Source: CAWFQB01 sp965277875 (lineage in GTDB: Bacteria > Armatimonadota > Chthonomonadetes > Chthonomonadales > Chthonomonadaceae). From it: a stretch of 64,000 nt of DNA. A program made the translations under genes and the position numbers. The notes below the pieces were generated by a model. The model saw only the letters and a program-made list of their open reading frames with translations. It had not been told where the DNA came from and ran no database searches. The stretch is from the NCBI GenBank assembly GCA_965277875.1, contig CBDIDV010000002.1:1612001-1676000 (forward strand). Direction: 5' to 3'. This document shows, one piece after another, positions 25,956 to 34,623 of the stretch; position 1 is the first letter of the stretch; every line of letters begins with the position of its first letter.

Positions 25956-27110
25956 ATGACCAAACCGACAGAGCCAAAAACCGACACACCCGAAGTGACC
26001 AAGCCCGACCCCAACGCTCCCATTGCCGCCCCTGACCTGCCCTACAAACCGCAAGACCCCAAAAGCTACCGTCCTAACATCGGCCTGATCGCGTCCGGCG
26101 GCATCACCAAAGCGCATCTCACGGCGTATCGCAAGGCAGGGTACAATGTGGTAGCGCTGTGCGACGTAATCGAGGAACGGGCAAAAGGGCGGCGCGACGA
26201 ATACTTTCCCGACGCCGACATCACGACCGATTATCGCGACATCCTCAAACGTGATGACATTGAGGTCGTGGACATCGCCACGCATCCTGCTGACCGCCTG
26301 CCCCTGCTCTATGCCGCGCTGAACGCCCGCAAGCACGTCCTGAGCCAGAAGCCGTTTGTGCTGAACCTGGACGACGGCGAGCGGCTGGCCGACCTGGCCG
26401 ACCGGCACGGTGTGCGTCTCGCCGTCAATCAGAACGGGCGGTGGGCGCCGCATTTCAGCTATATGCGCCACGCGGTCCAGGCCGGGCTGCTGGGCGACGT
26501 GATGAGCATTCACGCGGGCGTCCACTGGGATCATACGTGGGTGACAGGTACGCCTTTTGAGCAGATTTACGACGTGATTTTGTACGACTTTTCCATTCAC
26601 TGGTTTGACATTGTCAGCCATATCCTGGGCGAGCGCCGCCCGACAAGCGTATATGCCACGCGCAGCCATGCCGCAGGGCAGACGCTCAAACAGCCGATGC
26701 TGGCGCAGGCCATCATGTCGTTTCCCGGCGGGCAGGCGTCGCTGATCTTCGACGCGCATGTCAAGGTCGGGCCGCAGGATCGCACATACATCGCGGGTAC
26801 ATTGGGAACCGCGTCGAGCATCGGCCCCCACTCCGGCAAGCAGACCCTGACGCTGACCACGCAAGAGGGTACGGCCACGCCCGACCTGGAAGGAAGCTGG
26901 TTCCCCGACGGCTTTCATGGCTCGATGGGTGAATTGTTGTGCGCCATTGAAGAAGGCCGCGAACCGATCAACAGTGCGCGGGAAAACCTGCACAGTCTGG
27001 CCCTGTGTTTCGCGTCTATCGCGAGCGCAGGTGAAGGCGTTCCCAAAACGCCCGGTCAGGTACGCAGACTGCCCGCCGGCAGCGCCCCCGGCACGGACGA
27101 CAGCATCTAA
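25956..27110 (+). CDS. Gfo/Idh/MocA family oxidoreductase
   Basis: 384 residues. A ~40-residue Pro/Lys/Asp-rich leader (KPTEPKTDTPEVTKPDPN) precedes the Rossmann domain (IGLIASGGITKAHLTAYR). The catalytic-region motif is QKPFVLN (the usual EKP has become QKP). YDFSIHWFDIVSHILGERRP keeps the His-x-x-Asp pair of active family members. The ATG at 25956 is preceded by GCGAGA at a fair distance, and upstream in-frame codons overlap the NUDIX gene. It probably oxidises or epimerises a sugar derivative with NAD(P). It ends just before an inverted-repeat element. Confidence 0.87.
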   Translation: MTKPTEPKTDTPEVTKPDPNAPIAAPDLPYKPQDPKSYRPNIGLIASGGITKAHLTAYRKAGYNVVALCDVIEERAKGRRDEYFPDADITTDYRDILKRDDIEVVDIATHPADRLPLLYAALNARKHVLSQKPFVLNLDDGERLADLADRHGVRLAVNQNGRWAPHFSYMRHAVQAGLLGDVMSIHAGVHWDHTWVTGTPFEQIYDVILYDFSIHWFDIVSHILGERRPTSVYATRSHAAGQTLKQPMLAQAIMSFPGGQASLIFDAHVKVGPQDRTYIAGTLGTASSIGPHSGKQTLTLTTQEGTATPDLEGSWFPDGFHGSMGELLCAIEEGREPINSARENLHSLALCFASIASAGEGVPKTPGQVRRLPAGSAPGTDDSI

Positions 27111-27112
27111 AA

Positions 27113-27258
27113 TAGCCGCAAATAAACGCAAATGAACGCAAATAGATACTATCACAGTTGATTTTATATACAATGGTGTATGGCAGCGCAGGCAAACGTA
27201 AGAACAAGAGGCTCTGCGCGTCATTGTATTCGCGTTCATTTGCGTTCATTTGCGGCTA
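27113..27258. repeat. Inverted pair of GCAAATGAAC-type tandem repeats
   Basis: The left arm at 27113-27143 has about three GCAAATGAAC-like units after TAGCC. The right arm at 27228-27258 is its reverse complement with two mismatches in 31. The 84-nt interior has little structure. A single, diverged arm of the same family lies at ~42968-43005. It occupies the spacer before mgtE. Confidence 0.8.
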
Positions 27259-27291
27259 ATCTGAATCAGAACTTGAGGACAACACCGACGC

Positions 27292-28704
27292 ATGAAAAAT
27301 CTTGTTGATATGAACACGCGATTTGGACGGCGTCGCAAAATACTGACGGTGCGCCAGGACGCCATGCAGATCGCGCAGGACATCCGCAGCCATCTCGCCC
27401 CGGAACAAAGCGCCGATCTGCGCGCCTACCTCGATACGCGCCACCCCGCCGATCTTGCCGACGCCATGCTGTTTTTAGACGAGGACGCCGAGGACGTTGT
27501 CTTTGCCGCGCTGGACAACGCCGAGGCCGCCGAGGTCTTGGACGAACTCAACGCCACCACGCAGGCCCGCATCATCAAAAGCGCCAGTCCCGAACGGCTG
27601 GCCGCCATCATCGGCGAACTGCCCCTGGACGAAGCCGCCGACGTGCTGGGCTATCTCGACGGCGAAGAGGCCGAACACGTCTTGTCCCTGGCCGATGCGA
27701 CCACGCGGGACGAAATCCGCTCGCTGCTCGCCTATCCCAGCGACAGCGCGGGCGGCATCATGTCCAAAGGCTATGTGGATGTGCCGCTCGACGCCACGCA
27801 GGCCGAGGCCGTGCAATACTTCCGCAAGAAGATCAATGCCGAAGCCCTCTTTTACGTGTATGTCGTGGACGCGCAGGGCGGATTGCGGGGGGCCATTGAC
27901 CTGCGCCGACTGCTCAATGCCGATTCGTCTACGCCTGTCCGCGACCTGATGTTCGAGGACGTGATCTGCGTTCCCGCCGACTGTGACCAGGAACAGGTCG
28001 CCAATATCTTCGCCCGCTACGACCTGCCCGCCCTGCCCGTCGTGGATAATACCGAGTCCGGGCGATTGCTGGGCATCATCACGCCGGACGACATCATTGA
28101 CGTTATTCAGGAAGAGAACAACGAGGACGTGGCCCACCTGTCTGGCTCGGACGCGCAGGAACTGGAAAACAAAAGTCCGGTTCAGGTGGCTAAGCTGCGC
28201 CTGCCCTGGATCATGGCGACGCTGGGCATTGAGCTTATGGCAAGCGTCGTGATCCACTATTTCGACGCCACGCTGACAAAATACATATTGCTGGCGAGCT
28301 TTATGCCGGTGATCTCGGCTATCAGCGGCAACACGGGCCTGCAAAGCGCAGCCATCATCATACGCGGCCTGTCCACAGGCCATGTCCAACTGGCGCACTG
28401 GCGTCATGCTCTGGCGCGGCAGGTCGGCACAACGATGATTTTGGGCGCGGCCTGCGCCCTGACCCTGGGTATCATCGGCGGCATCTGGGATCGCCATTGG
28501 TCATTCGGCCTTGTCGTATTTTTGGGCATGTTCATGTCGGTCAACATCGCGGGCGTGGTCGGCACGATTGTCCCGCTTATCTCCAAGCGAGCCGGCTTCG
28601 ACCCCGCCCTGACAGCCGGCCCCTTCGAGACGGCCTTTCAGGACGTAATCGGCATCAGCATCTTCTTGTCGCTCGCCGCCGTTCTGCTGCGCCTGCTGCG
28701 CTAA
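27292..28704 (+). CDS. mgtE: Magnesium transporter MgtE
   Basis: 470 residues, with a standard MgtE plan. The N-terminal superhelical MgtE_N domain (~35-150) has repeated acidic helices, and two CBS domains (~150-275, e.g. ALPVVDNTESGRLLGIITPDD) lead to the plug helix. Five membrane helices (~305-470) include NIAGVVGTIVPL and DPALTAGPFETAFQDVIG, with the pore Asp/Pro region. It would be a Mg2+-gated inner-membrane Mg2+ channel. GAGGAC is ~13 nt before the ATG, and an in-frame ATG six codons on is an alternative. The upstream spacer is a repeat element and shows no riboswitch I can recognise. Confidence 0.96.
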   Translation: MKNLVDMNTRFGRRRKILTVRQDAMQIAQDIRSHLAPEQSADLRAYLDTRHPADLADAMLFLDEDAEDVVFAALDNAEAAEVLDELNATTQARIIKSASPERLAAIIGELPLDEAADVLGYLDGEEAEHVLSLADATTRDEIRSLLAYPSDSAGGIMSKGYVDVPLDATQAEAVQYFRKKINAEALFYVYVVDAQGGLRGAIDLRRLLNADSSTPVRDLMFEDVICVPADCDQEQVANIFARYDLPALPVVDNTESGRLLGIITPDDIIDVIQEENNEDVAHLSGSDAQELENKSPVQVAKLRLPWIMATLGIELMASVVIHYFDATLTKYILLASFMPVISAISGNTGLQSAAIIIRGLSTGHVQLAHWRHALARQVGTTMILGAACALTLGIIGGIWDRHWSFGLVVFLGMFMSVNIAGVVGTIVPLISKRAGFDPALTAGPFETAFQDVIGISIFLSLAAVLLRLLR

Positions 28705-28853
28705 ATTCCACCTCCTTGCTTTACGACGAATTCAAGGGAGTACACGTTTTTGTAAGCTTAATCCCTCTGTATCTGCTTGTGATTTATGACACAAGGGATT
28801 CCCCTTGCAGCGCGACTAGGGAAATCCGACATGAAATACAGGGCATGTACCTG

Positions 28854-28883
28854 ATTACATCAGCCCTCAGTCATGTCTATAAT
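28854..28883 (+). promoter_or_regulatory. Candidate promoter of the receiver-protein gene
   Basis: A perfect -10 TATAAT (28878-28883) is preceded by ATTACA (28854-28859) at 18 nt. It sits about 90 nt before the ATG at 28974. The rest of the 269-bp spacer shows only an imperfect GGATT-CCCCT hairpin near 28797-28830. Confidence 0.5.
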
Positions 28884-28973
28884 ACAGCATCAAATTAGGA
28901 TAGAGAAAGCCGTACCCGAACCAGTGCTAAAAGATGCGCTTGCGGCCATGACGCAAGAGGAGCGCAATTCATA

Positions 28974-29372
28974 ATGCAGCCGATCTCCATTTTACTGGCT
29001 GACGATGATCCGCTGATACGCCAGTGTATCCGGCAGGCCATCGAGCAGGACCCACAATTACGCATCATGTGGGAAGCGGACAACGGCTTGCAGGCTCTGC
29101 TGATGGCGCAGCAGTTCAGACCGCAGGTGGTGCTATTGGACGCGCAAATGCCGCGCATGGACGGTATCGAAGCCACCCGGTGTCTGAGACAGCGCAACCG
29201 CAATCTGCACATCCTTGTGGTGAGCGTGTACGAGCATCTAAGGGCTTCGGCCCTCGCGGCGGGCGCAGACGCCTTCCTGACCAAAGACAGCGGATGCGAC
29301 ACTATGCGCGCCACAATACACGCCATGATCGCCGCCCGAAGCGGTCACACCGATGCAGAAATTTTGACATAA
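28974..29372 (+). CDS. Single-domain response regulator (REC only)
   Basis: 132 residues consisting of one receiver domain. The acidic triplet is DDD (~10-12), the phospho-acceptor Asp lies in VVLLDAQMPRMDG (~55), Ser in LVVSVYE, and the conserved Lys in FLTKD. The sequence is closest in style to NarL/FixJ receivers (VYEHLRASALAAGADAFLTK), but the DNA-binding half is missing and the frame ends shortly after the receiver. GAGGAG lies ~11 nt before the ATG. It may shuttle phosphate between a kinase and another protein, or be a shortened NarL regulator. A sigma factor gene follows 146 bp later. Confidence 0.85.
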   Translation: MQPISILLADDDPLIRQCIRQAIEQDPQLRIMWEADNGLQALLMAQQFRPQVVLLDAQMPRMDGIEATRCLRQRNRNLHILVVSVYEHLRASALAAGADAFLTKDSGCDTMRATIHAMIAARSGHTDAEILT

Positions 29373-29517
29373 ATACTTTCGTTGTGAAACTAGTTGTAAA
29401 ACAGAACTTTGTTGTGAGATCACAGGTTGTAGAGCAGAGGACACGAACCCGTATCGCCTTTAAGGCCGCAGGGCGCTTGAACGAACGAGGTGAGGACGAG
29501 AACCGAGGAGAAACCCA

Positions 29518-30171
29518 ATGGCAATGACATCCACGATGATTAGCCCCCAGCGGGAGTTCGAGCAGTTGTTTCAGCGCAGCCAGCGCCGCGCCTATAATTT
29601 GGCCTACCGACTGACCGGGAATGCCACGGATGCCGAAGACGTGACGCAGGACGCGTATGTCCGCGCCTGGCATAACTTCGACAGCTACGACGCCAACCGC
29701 TCTTTCGAGGGCTGGCTGTTTCGCATTATCACGAACCGCGTGATTGACCTGCGCCGCCGCCAGAAGCGCGTACCGATGTACTCTCTGGACACGCCTGTAC
29801 AGGGCGACGACGACGGACAGCCCCTGGCCCATGAGTTCGCGGCCCCGGACGGCAACCCGGAACAACTCGTGGTCGGCCCCGTCATGGACGAGCGGCTGCA
29901 GGAAGCCCTGACCGCGCTGCCTGAAGATTACCGCCAGGCTATTATGCTGTGCGACGTGGAACAGCGCTCGTATCAGGAAATCGCCGACAGCATGCACTGC
30001 GCCATCGGAACCGTGCGCTCGCGTATCCACCGCGCCCGCGTGATGCTGCGTAAATACATGGAAGTCGGCAGCAGCGGACGCACGCGCAAAGCCGTAGGAA
30101 CGCGCGCCCTGGCCGCGATCCCGGAAAGCGTCCATCGCCCCGAACTGTTTGAGGCCCTGCGCGCGGCATAA
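29518..30171 (+). CDS. ECF-type RNA polymerase sigma factor
   Basis: 217 residues. Region 2 is complete (LAYRLTGNATDAEDVTQDAY and RSFEGWLFRIITNRVIDLRR). A linker with an acidic DDDGQP loop follows, then region 4 (ALPEDYRQAIMLCDVEQRSY, EIADSMHCAIGTVRSRIHRA). A ~40-residue basic C-terminal tail is extra. GAGGAG stands 8 nt before the ATG. No anti-sigma gene is adjacent, and the gene is monocistronic with a terminator at 30219-30262. Control may be transcriptional, or by the receiver protein encoded upstream (inference from position only). Confidence 0.92.
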   Translation: MAMTSTMISPQREFEQLFQRSQRRAYNLAYRLTGNATDAEDVTQDAYVRAWHNFDSYDANRSFEGWLFRIITNRVIDLRRRQKRVPMYSLDTPVQGDDDGQPLAHEFAAPDGNPEQLVVGPVMDERLQEALTALPEDYRQAIMLCDVEQRSYQEIADSMHCAIGTVRSRIHRARVMLRKYMEVGSSGRTRKAVGTRALAAIPESVHRPELFEALRAA

Positions 30172-30183
30172 GAAAACTGCTGC

Positions 30184-30262
30184 CTGTTATTTGTTATGTT
30201 ATTTGTTATACGTTGAGAAAGCAGTCGGGCGCGGGGTTGTACCCGTAACCCGACTGCTTTTT
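30184..30262 (+). terminator. Short repeat followed by a Rho-independent terminator
   Basis: A GTTATTTGTTAT unit occurs twice at 30185-30210. Then an 11-bp stem (30219-30229 AAGCAGTCGGG with 30249-30259) has a 19-nt loop and TTTTT directly after. It ends the sigma-factor transcript. Confidence 0.8.
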
Positions 30263-30296
30263 GCTGTCCGACTTCGACTTCCAACAGAAGTAGCGC

Positions 30297-30815
30297 CTAC
30301 TTCTTCGGCGTCGGCGTGGGCATCACGACCGGCTTGCCGTCCTGTGTCATCGCCTCCGATACAGCCTCGATCTGCTTGAGTCGCCAGCCGTCCGCCAGTT
30401 TCACCCACTGATCCCGCGATTTACTGACAAACGTGACTGCATGGGTTTTACCGTCCGGTGTCTTCATCATGCCTGCCGACCTGGTCGTCACGTCAAGCAG
30501 CGCGGCTTTGTCCTGCCAGACCCATTTCGTTATTTGGGGCGTGACCCTGGTGTACGTCATCGTGACGAATATGCGCTTCATCATTGACTCGAATTGCGGG
30601 CGCGAAATGCTGTTGCCATCCGCGTCCTTAAAGGTCGCGTTCTCCGTCATCACAGCAAACATCGGCTGCGTGTCTTTTTGCTTCATCCCTCTGGAGGACC
30701 GCGCGTAGTCGCCCTCGATTTCCTTTCGGTCCGCCGTCTTGTCGGACTGTGCAGCGCTAATCTGTGTTGTTGCCAGCAGCAAATAAACGGCGATGCTTCC
30801 TCGGTACGTGGTCAT
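30297..30815 (-). CDS. Secreted NTF2-like (DUF4440/SnoaL-type) protein
   Basis: 172 residues from the ATG at 30815, which has GGGAGGA 5 nt upstream. A signal peptide covers ~1-22 (AVYLLLATTQISA). The mature part follows the NTF2-like cone-fold pattern: an N-terminal helix (IEGDYARSSRGMKQKDTQPM), MTENATFKDADGN, SRPQFESMMKR, then beta strands ending KSRDQWVKLADGWRLKQIE. Such domains often bind small ligands or have unknown roles. The C-terminus is Pro/Thr/Lys-rich. It converges with the sigma-factor gene, and its start lies ~140 bp from the island border. Confidence 0.78.
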   Translation of the reverse strand: MTTYRGSIAVYLLLATTQISAAQSDKTADRKEIEGDYARSSRGMKQKDTQPMFAVMTENATFKDADGNSISRPQFESMMKRIFVTMTYTRVTPQITKWVWQDKAALLDVTTRSAGMMKTPDGKTHAVTFVSKSRDQWVKLADGWRLKQIEAVSEAMTQDGKPVVMPTPTPKK

Positions 30816-30952
30816 GCGTTCCTCCCTGCCCGTGAACGAAAATGATGCGGGCGAAAAAATAACTCGCCGCCCGCTATGCCTACTCTGCACAGGAGAAAAG
30901 AACCGGAACAAGCAGGCAAAACATTCCTCCACCTGAGCAACACTGCTCTGCA

Positions 30953-31061
30953 TTATAAACGAATCACCTGCCCGTCGTAAGCGAGTGCGACATTGTCCGG
31001 GGCAAGAGCGTTCGCGGCGTCATGGTCGAAATGGTGGGAAAGGTGCGTGAGCAGGGCTTGT
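30953..31061 (-). pseudogene. Orphan 3' end of a PhnP-like metallo-hydrolase gene
   Basis: This fragment translates into the last ~35 residues of the MBL-fold protein encoded at 41964-42866 (QALLTHLSHHFDHDAAN...), including the terminal stop. By eye it is ~85% identical in DNA and 32 of 35 in protein, and most changes are silent. Homology stops abruptly at 31061, 11 bp before the res stop codon. It has no 5' part and is the displaced or residual copy at the island border. Confidence 0.85.
31041..31061. repeat. Island boundary direct repeat, left copy
   Basis: This 21-nt stretch (AGGTGCGTGAGCAGGGCTTG plus T) is identical to 42052-42072, and homology ends at its right side. It is the likely recombination core. 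Confidence 0.65.
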
Positions 31062-31072
31062 TTTGCCAGGGA

Positions 31073-33751
31073 TTACAAATTACTGGACTGTGTGAATTGT
31101 GCCGCGAGTCCTGTTATCGTCATATTGTCTGTAATCGAGTCGTGAGGGATGAGAAGGTACTTCCAGGCTTTGCCGCCGTTTTCGAGCGCGTGTTCCCCGG
31201 CACGCTCACACCAGAGAACGGCTGCGTCCCGCTTGGCGATTACAGCCGCGTCGTCCATTTCGCTGCGCGCCTTGGGTTCCAGCATGTAGATGCAGTCGGC
31301 GCATTCGGCCACAAAATCCGGCACGTACTCCGGCTGCTCAATGCCCGACTTGTAGAATATCTGAAACTGACCTTTGGCGGGCTTGAACCAGCGGGTCGCC
31401 TCGCGTTCCAGGATTACCGCTAACCGTCGCTCGGCCTCCGATTGGAATTTCTGCACGGGGTACAAACAACGCGCGAAGCCGCCGAACAGGTACTTTGCCA
31501 TGTTGCTTTTGTCGGCGGGCGAAGTGCGATAGTCGAGAACAGTGTCCACAGCCGAAGCCGTATACGCGCTGGGTTTCAGGGCCGTAAAGCCCCGGCTTAT
31601 CTTTACCTCAAAGCCCGCCGACTCTTCCCAATAGTGCTGACGCATCTGCGCGTGAATAAAGTCCACGATGTTACGCCGGTAGTATTGCAGCACCCTGCGC
31701 GTCTCTTCCACGGAAAGGTAGCTGCGATAACGCTGCACGGTTTGTTCGGCAAGGTCATACAGCAGTTCGGCGTGGTCGTCATAGGAGATGTCGTTAAAGT
31801 CTATCAGGCCCGCGACGATGTGATTTTCCAGCCGCTCCTCGTTCGCGACGGCCTGCCCCACCCCCATGATTTCGCGCTGCTTTGTCCGCAGCATCTGTAT
31901 CCATAGGTCTTCGGACGGGGGCTGATGATTGAGGGTTTGAACTTCCAGCGTAAAGGGACGGTAGCCCGAACGGATTTCGCCGGTCGGCACGACCAGAATA
32001 CGCGGAATGTCTATGGTCTGCTCGATCACCAGTTCCGTTGTTTTCGCCACAATCGCCGCCAGATCGGGCGCGGGGGCGGTTCCTTCCAGAACCAACTGCG
32101 AGGGGCGGTAGCGCGATGTTACTTCGTTGAGGATGGCTGTCTGCACGTCGGGCAGGCGCAGGGACGTTACGCCCGGCAGTCGTTCCCGTCGCTGTATCTC
32201 CGCATACGCGATCTGCGCCACGGCCTGCTCTTCCGGCAGGGCAAACGCGGGCGGCGTATCGGCTCCGGCTTGCAGCGTCTGGGCCGTGGATTGTGCAGGC
32301 GCAATACCCAGGCGCGAGGCAAGCTGCGACTGCGCCATCACGGTCACGGTTCGGGCCTCATACTGCTCCGGGGCGAGGATCACCTGCTTTAGCTGAATCA
32401 GCGATCCGGGACGGCTGGCCTCGTCCACGATCTCCTGGAACTTGTCGTGCGCGATGATGTTCAATCGGTCTACGCTTGTCACGCCCGCGCGCCGGCCATA
32501 CGGCAGGCGCAGGCCGCGCCCGATGCTCTGCTCGATCAATATACGCGCATTCGCCGCCCGCAGGGGGATGATGGTATACAGATTGGTCACGTCCCAGCCC
32601 TCTTTGAGCATGTTGACGTGTATCACGATCTCGGTCGGCTCGGTCGTATCCTCCACTTTGAGCAGGCGCTCGACCATCTCATCCTCTTCGGCCCCGGTGC
32701 GGCTGGAGTCCACCTGCAATACTTTGTCCCTATAGCGGCCCTCGAAAAAATCGTCCGACTTGATCTGCGTCAGCAGCTGCCCCGCATGCGTGGTGTCGCG
32801 GGCGATGACCAGGACGAACGGCTTGACAACGTCGCGCCCGCTTTCGCGGGCATACGTTTGCAGTTCCACCTTGACGCTTTCATGCAGGCCCACGCCGTCC
32901 TTCAGCTTCATATCTTCGATGGCGTCGGGCGACATGCCAGAGGGATTAAAGTCTTTGCGCGTGACGACGGCAGGTTCCTTCACATAGCCGTCCGTCATGG
33001 CGCGGTTGAGGGGATAGTCGTAGATCACGTTGCGGAAGGGGACAGCGCCCCTGGCGGTCTCGACATACGGCGTGGCCGTGAGTTCCAGGCCCAGGACGGG
33101 CTTGAGTTCGTTGATGGCCCGCACGCCCGCGCTGGCCCTGTACCGGTGCGACTCGTCCATCAGCAAAACAAGGTCTTCCAGGCCGGACAGATATGCAAAG
33201 TAGCTTTCGCCCAGCACCTCGGACAGCTTCTTGATACGCGGCGATTTGCCGCCGCGCACCTCGCTGTTGATCTTGGAGATATTGAAAATGTTGATCTGGA
33301 CGCCGCCGAACAGGTCGGTTCCCTGAAACTTGTCGTAGTTGTCGCCCGTGATAAGCGAGGGGGGCGTAAACGCGAACTCCGAAATGCCCCGAAACACGTA
33401 CTTGGGCGTACCCGGCGTAAAATCGGCGATGAGTTTGTTATAGATGGTCAGGTTGGGCGCGAGTACGAAGAAGTTGCTCAGGCCGTGCGCCAGGTGCAGG
33501 TACGCGACGAACGCCCCCATCAGGCGCGTTTTGCCCACGCCCGTCGCCAGGGCGAAGCACAGCGACACAAACTCCCGCTCAAAGTCCGTGACCGTCGGGT
33601 ACTCGGCGCGAATCGCGTCAAGCGCGGCTTCGATGTCGGCGTCCTTGCGAGGCGGCGCGAGGGCGGCGACGTGATCTAAAATCTCCAGCGAGCGCCGCTG
33701 CGGTTCGCGCAGGCTCAGGCGCTGCGTGAGTCTGTTGACAAGGCGGTTCAT
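31073..33751 (-). CDS. res: Type III restriction enzyme, Res-like helicase-nuclease subunit
   Basis: 892 residues. SF2 helicase motifs are motif I ATGVGKT (69-75), motif II DESH (199-202), motif III LTATP, and motif VI region QSIGRGLRLPYG. The C-terminal nuclease core PDF...EPK (Asp812, Glu825, Lys827) fits PD-(D/E)XK as in EcoP1I/EcoP15I Res. The ATG overlaps the mod stop as ATGA, so it is normally co-translated with Mod. Res needs Mod for DNA recognition, and with mod broken it is presumably idle unless another Mod complements it. The frame itself is intact. The stop lies 11 bp from the island border. Confidence 0.92.
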   Translation of the reverse strand: MNRLVNRLTQRLSLREPQRRSLEILDHVAALAPPRKDADIEAALDAIRAEYPTVTDFEREFVSLCFALATGVGKTRLMGAFVAYLHLAHGLSNFFVLAPNLTIYNKLIADFTPGTPKYVFRGISEFAFTPPSLITGDNYDKFQGTDLFGGVQINIFNISKINSEVRGGKSPRIKKLSEVLGESYFAYLSGLEDLVLLMDESHRYRASAGVRAINELKPVLGLELTATPYVETARGAVPFRNVIYDYPLNRAMTDGYVKEPAVVTRKDFNPSGMSPDAIEDMKLKDGVGLHESVKVELQTYARESGRDVVKPFVLVIARDTTHAGQLLTQIKSDDFFEGRYRDKVLQVDSSRTGAEEDEMVERLLKVEDTTEPTEIVIHVNMLKEGWDVTNLYTIIPLRAANARILIEQSIGRGLRLPYGRRAGVTSVDRLNIIAHDKFQEIVDEASRPGSLIQLKQVILAPEQYEARTVTVMAQSQLASRLGIAPAQSTAQTLQAGADTPPAFALPEEQAVAQIAYAEIQRRERLPGVTSLRLPDVQTAILNEVTSRYRPSQLVLEGTAPAPDLAAIVAKTTELVIEQTIDIPRILVVPTGEIRSGYRPFTLEVQTLNHQPPSEDLWIQMLRTKQREIMGVGQAVANEERLENHIVAGLIDFNDISYDDHAELLYDLAEQTVQRYRSYLSVEETRRVLQYYRRNIVDFIHAQMRQHYWEESAGFEVKISRGFTALKPSAYTASAVDTVLDYRTSPADKSNMAKYLFGGFARCLYPVQKFQSEAERRLAVILEREATRWFKPAKGQFQIFYKSGIEQPEYVPDFVAECADCIYMLEPKARSEMDDAAVIAKRDAAVLWCERAGEHALENGGKAWKYLLIPHDSITDNMTITGLAAQFTQSSNL

Positions 33752-34606
33752 CGGGCGTCACCCGTCCCCATGTCAAGAGTGGGCTGTACGGGAACGGGCG
33801 CGGGCGGCGGGCCGGGCAGGTTCTCCACGCGCAGGCTGTAATCGTCATGCCCCCACTCGCAGCTATCCAGTATGTGCCGGGGGATCTTCTCCACCGTCAG
33901 GTTTTCCCACCGCTCCGGGTCGCCCCCGAACGCCTTGCACAGCACGAACAGGCTGCGCTCCGGCCCCACGTCGTCGCTGAGTTCCTGCAGTTGTTCGGCT
34001 GTCAGGCTGTGCGGCACGACGTACAGGTAATCGGTCTCGGTCGAATGTCCCATCTGCCAGTACACATCGTCGCTGGGCGCATACTGAAAGCCTTTCAGCT
34101 TGCACAGGGCTTCGGCCAGCATTTCCAGGTTGTACTTCTGGCTGATGACCCACTGCCCCCACCGGTCTCGTTCCAGCAGCGAAGACGCGAGATTGTAGTA
34201 GCGGAACCCGCCGCCGCCCTTCCAGCACACGCTTTCCGTGATGCCGCCCTTGTCTGTGCCGTTGATAACGCTGTTCAGGCGTGCTAGAATGTGAGTATCG
34301 GAATGATCCCGAACCTCTACCATAATCCACTGCCGACCCATTTTGTGCGCTACGGCTCCCGTCGTCCCTGAACCTGCAAATGAGTCCAATACCCAATCGC
34401 CGGGCTGTGTACATATTTGTAACACACGCTTAATCAAACTTTCAGGTTTTTTGCCGTTTTTGAAAACGACGCCCCCTTCGCCAGATATACCATTCCACGG
34501 TATATCCGTCCATAAATTTGTGAGTGGTTTAGCTGGGACAATCTGCCCATCTACTAATTTCAACTTTGAAGAGTAGAAGTACATCTGCCTTCCGTTGAGA
34601 ATATAA

Positions 34607-34623
34607 CTTTAGTTTCCGGTAAA
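34607..34623. repeat. IS left terminal inverted repeat
   Basis: CTTTAGTTTCCGGTAAA. It contains the transposase stop codon (TAA on the minus strand at 34611-34609). Confidence 0.9.

Noticed and set aside
28705..28973. Riboswitch or small RNA gene after mgtE
   Set aside because: Only a weak imperfect hairpin is seen. The spacer is downstream of mgtE, not upstream, so a magnesium sensor makes no sense here.
31073..33751. Stand-alone DISARM or BREX locus
   Set aside because: The helicase-methylase combination recalls these systems, but no DUF1998 (DrmB), PLD (DrmC), PglZ or BrxC/BrxL homologue is present. The Res/Mod pair is of type III restriction type.
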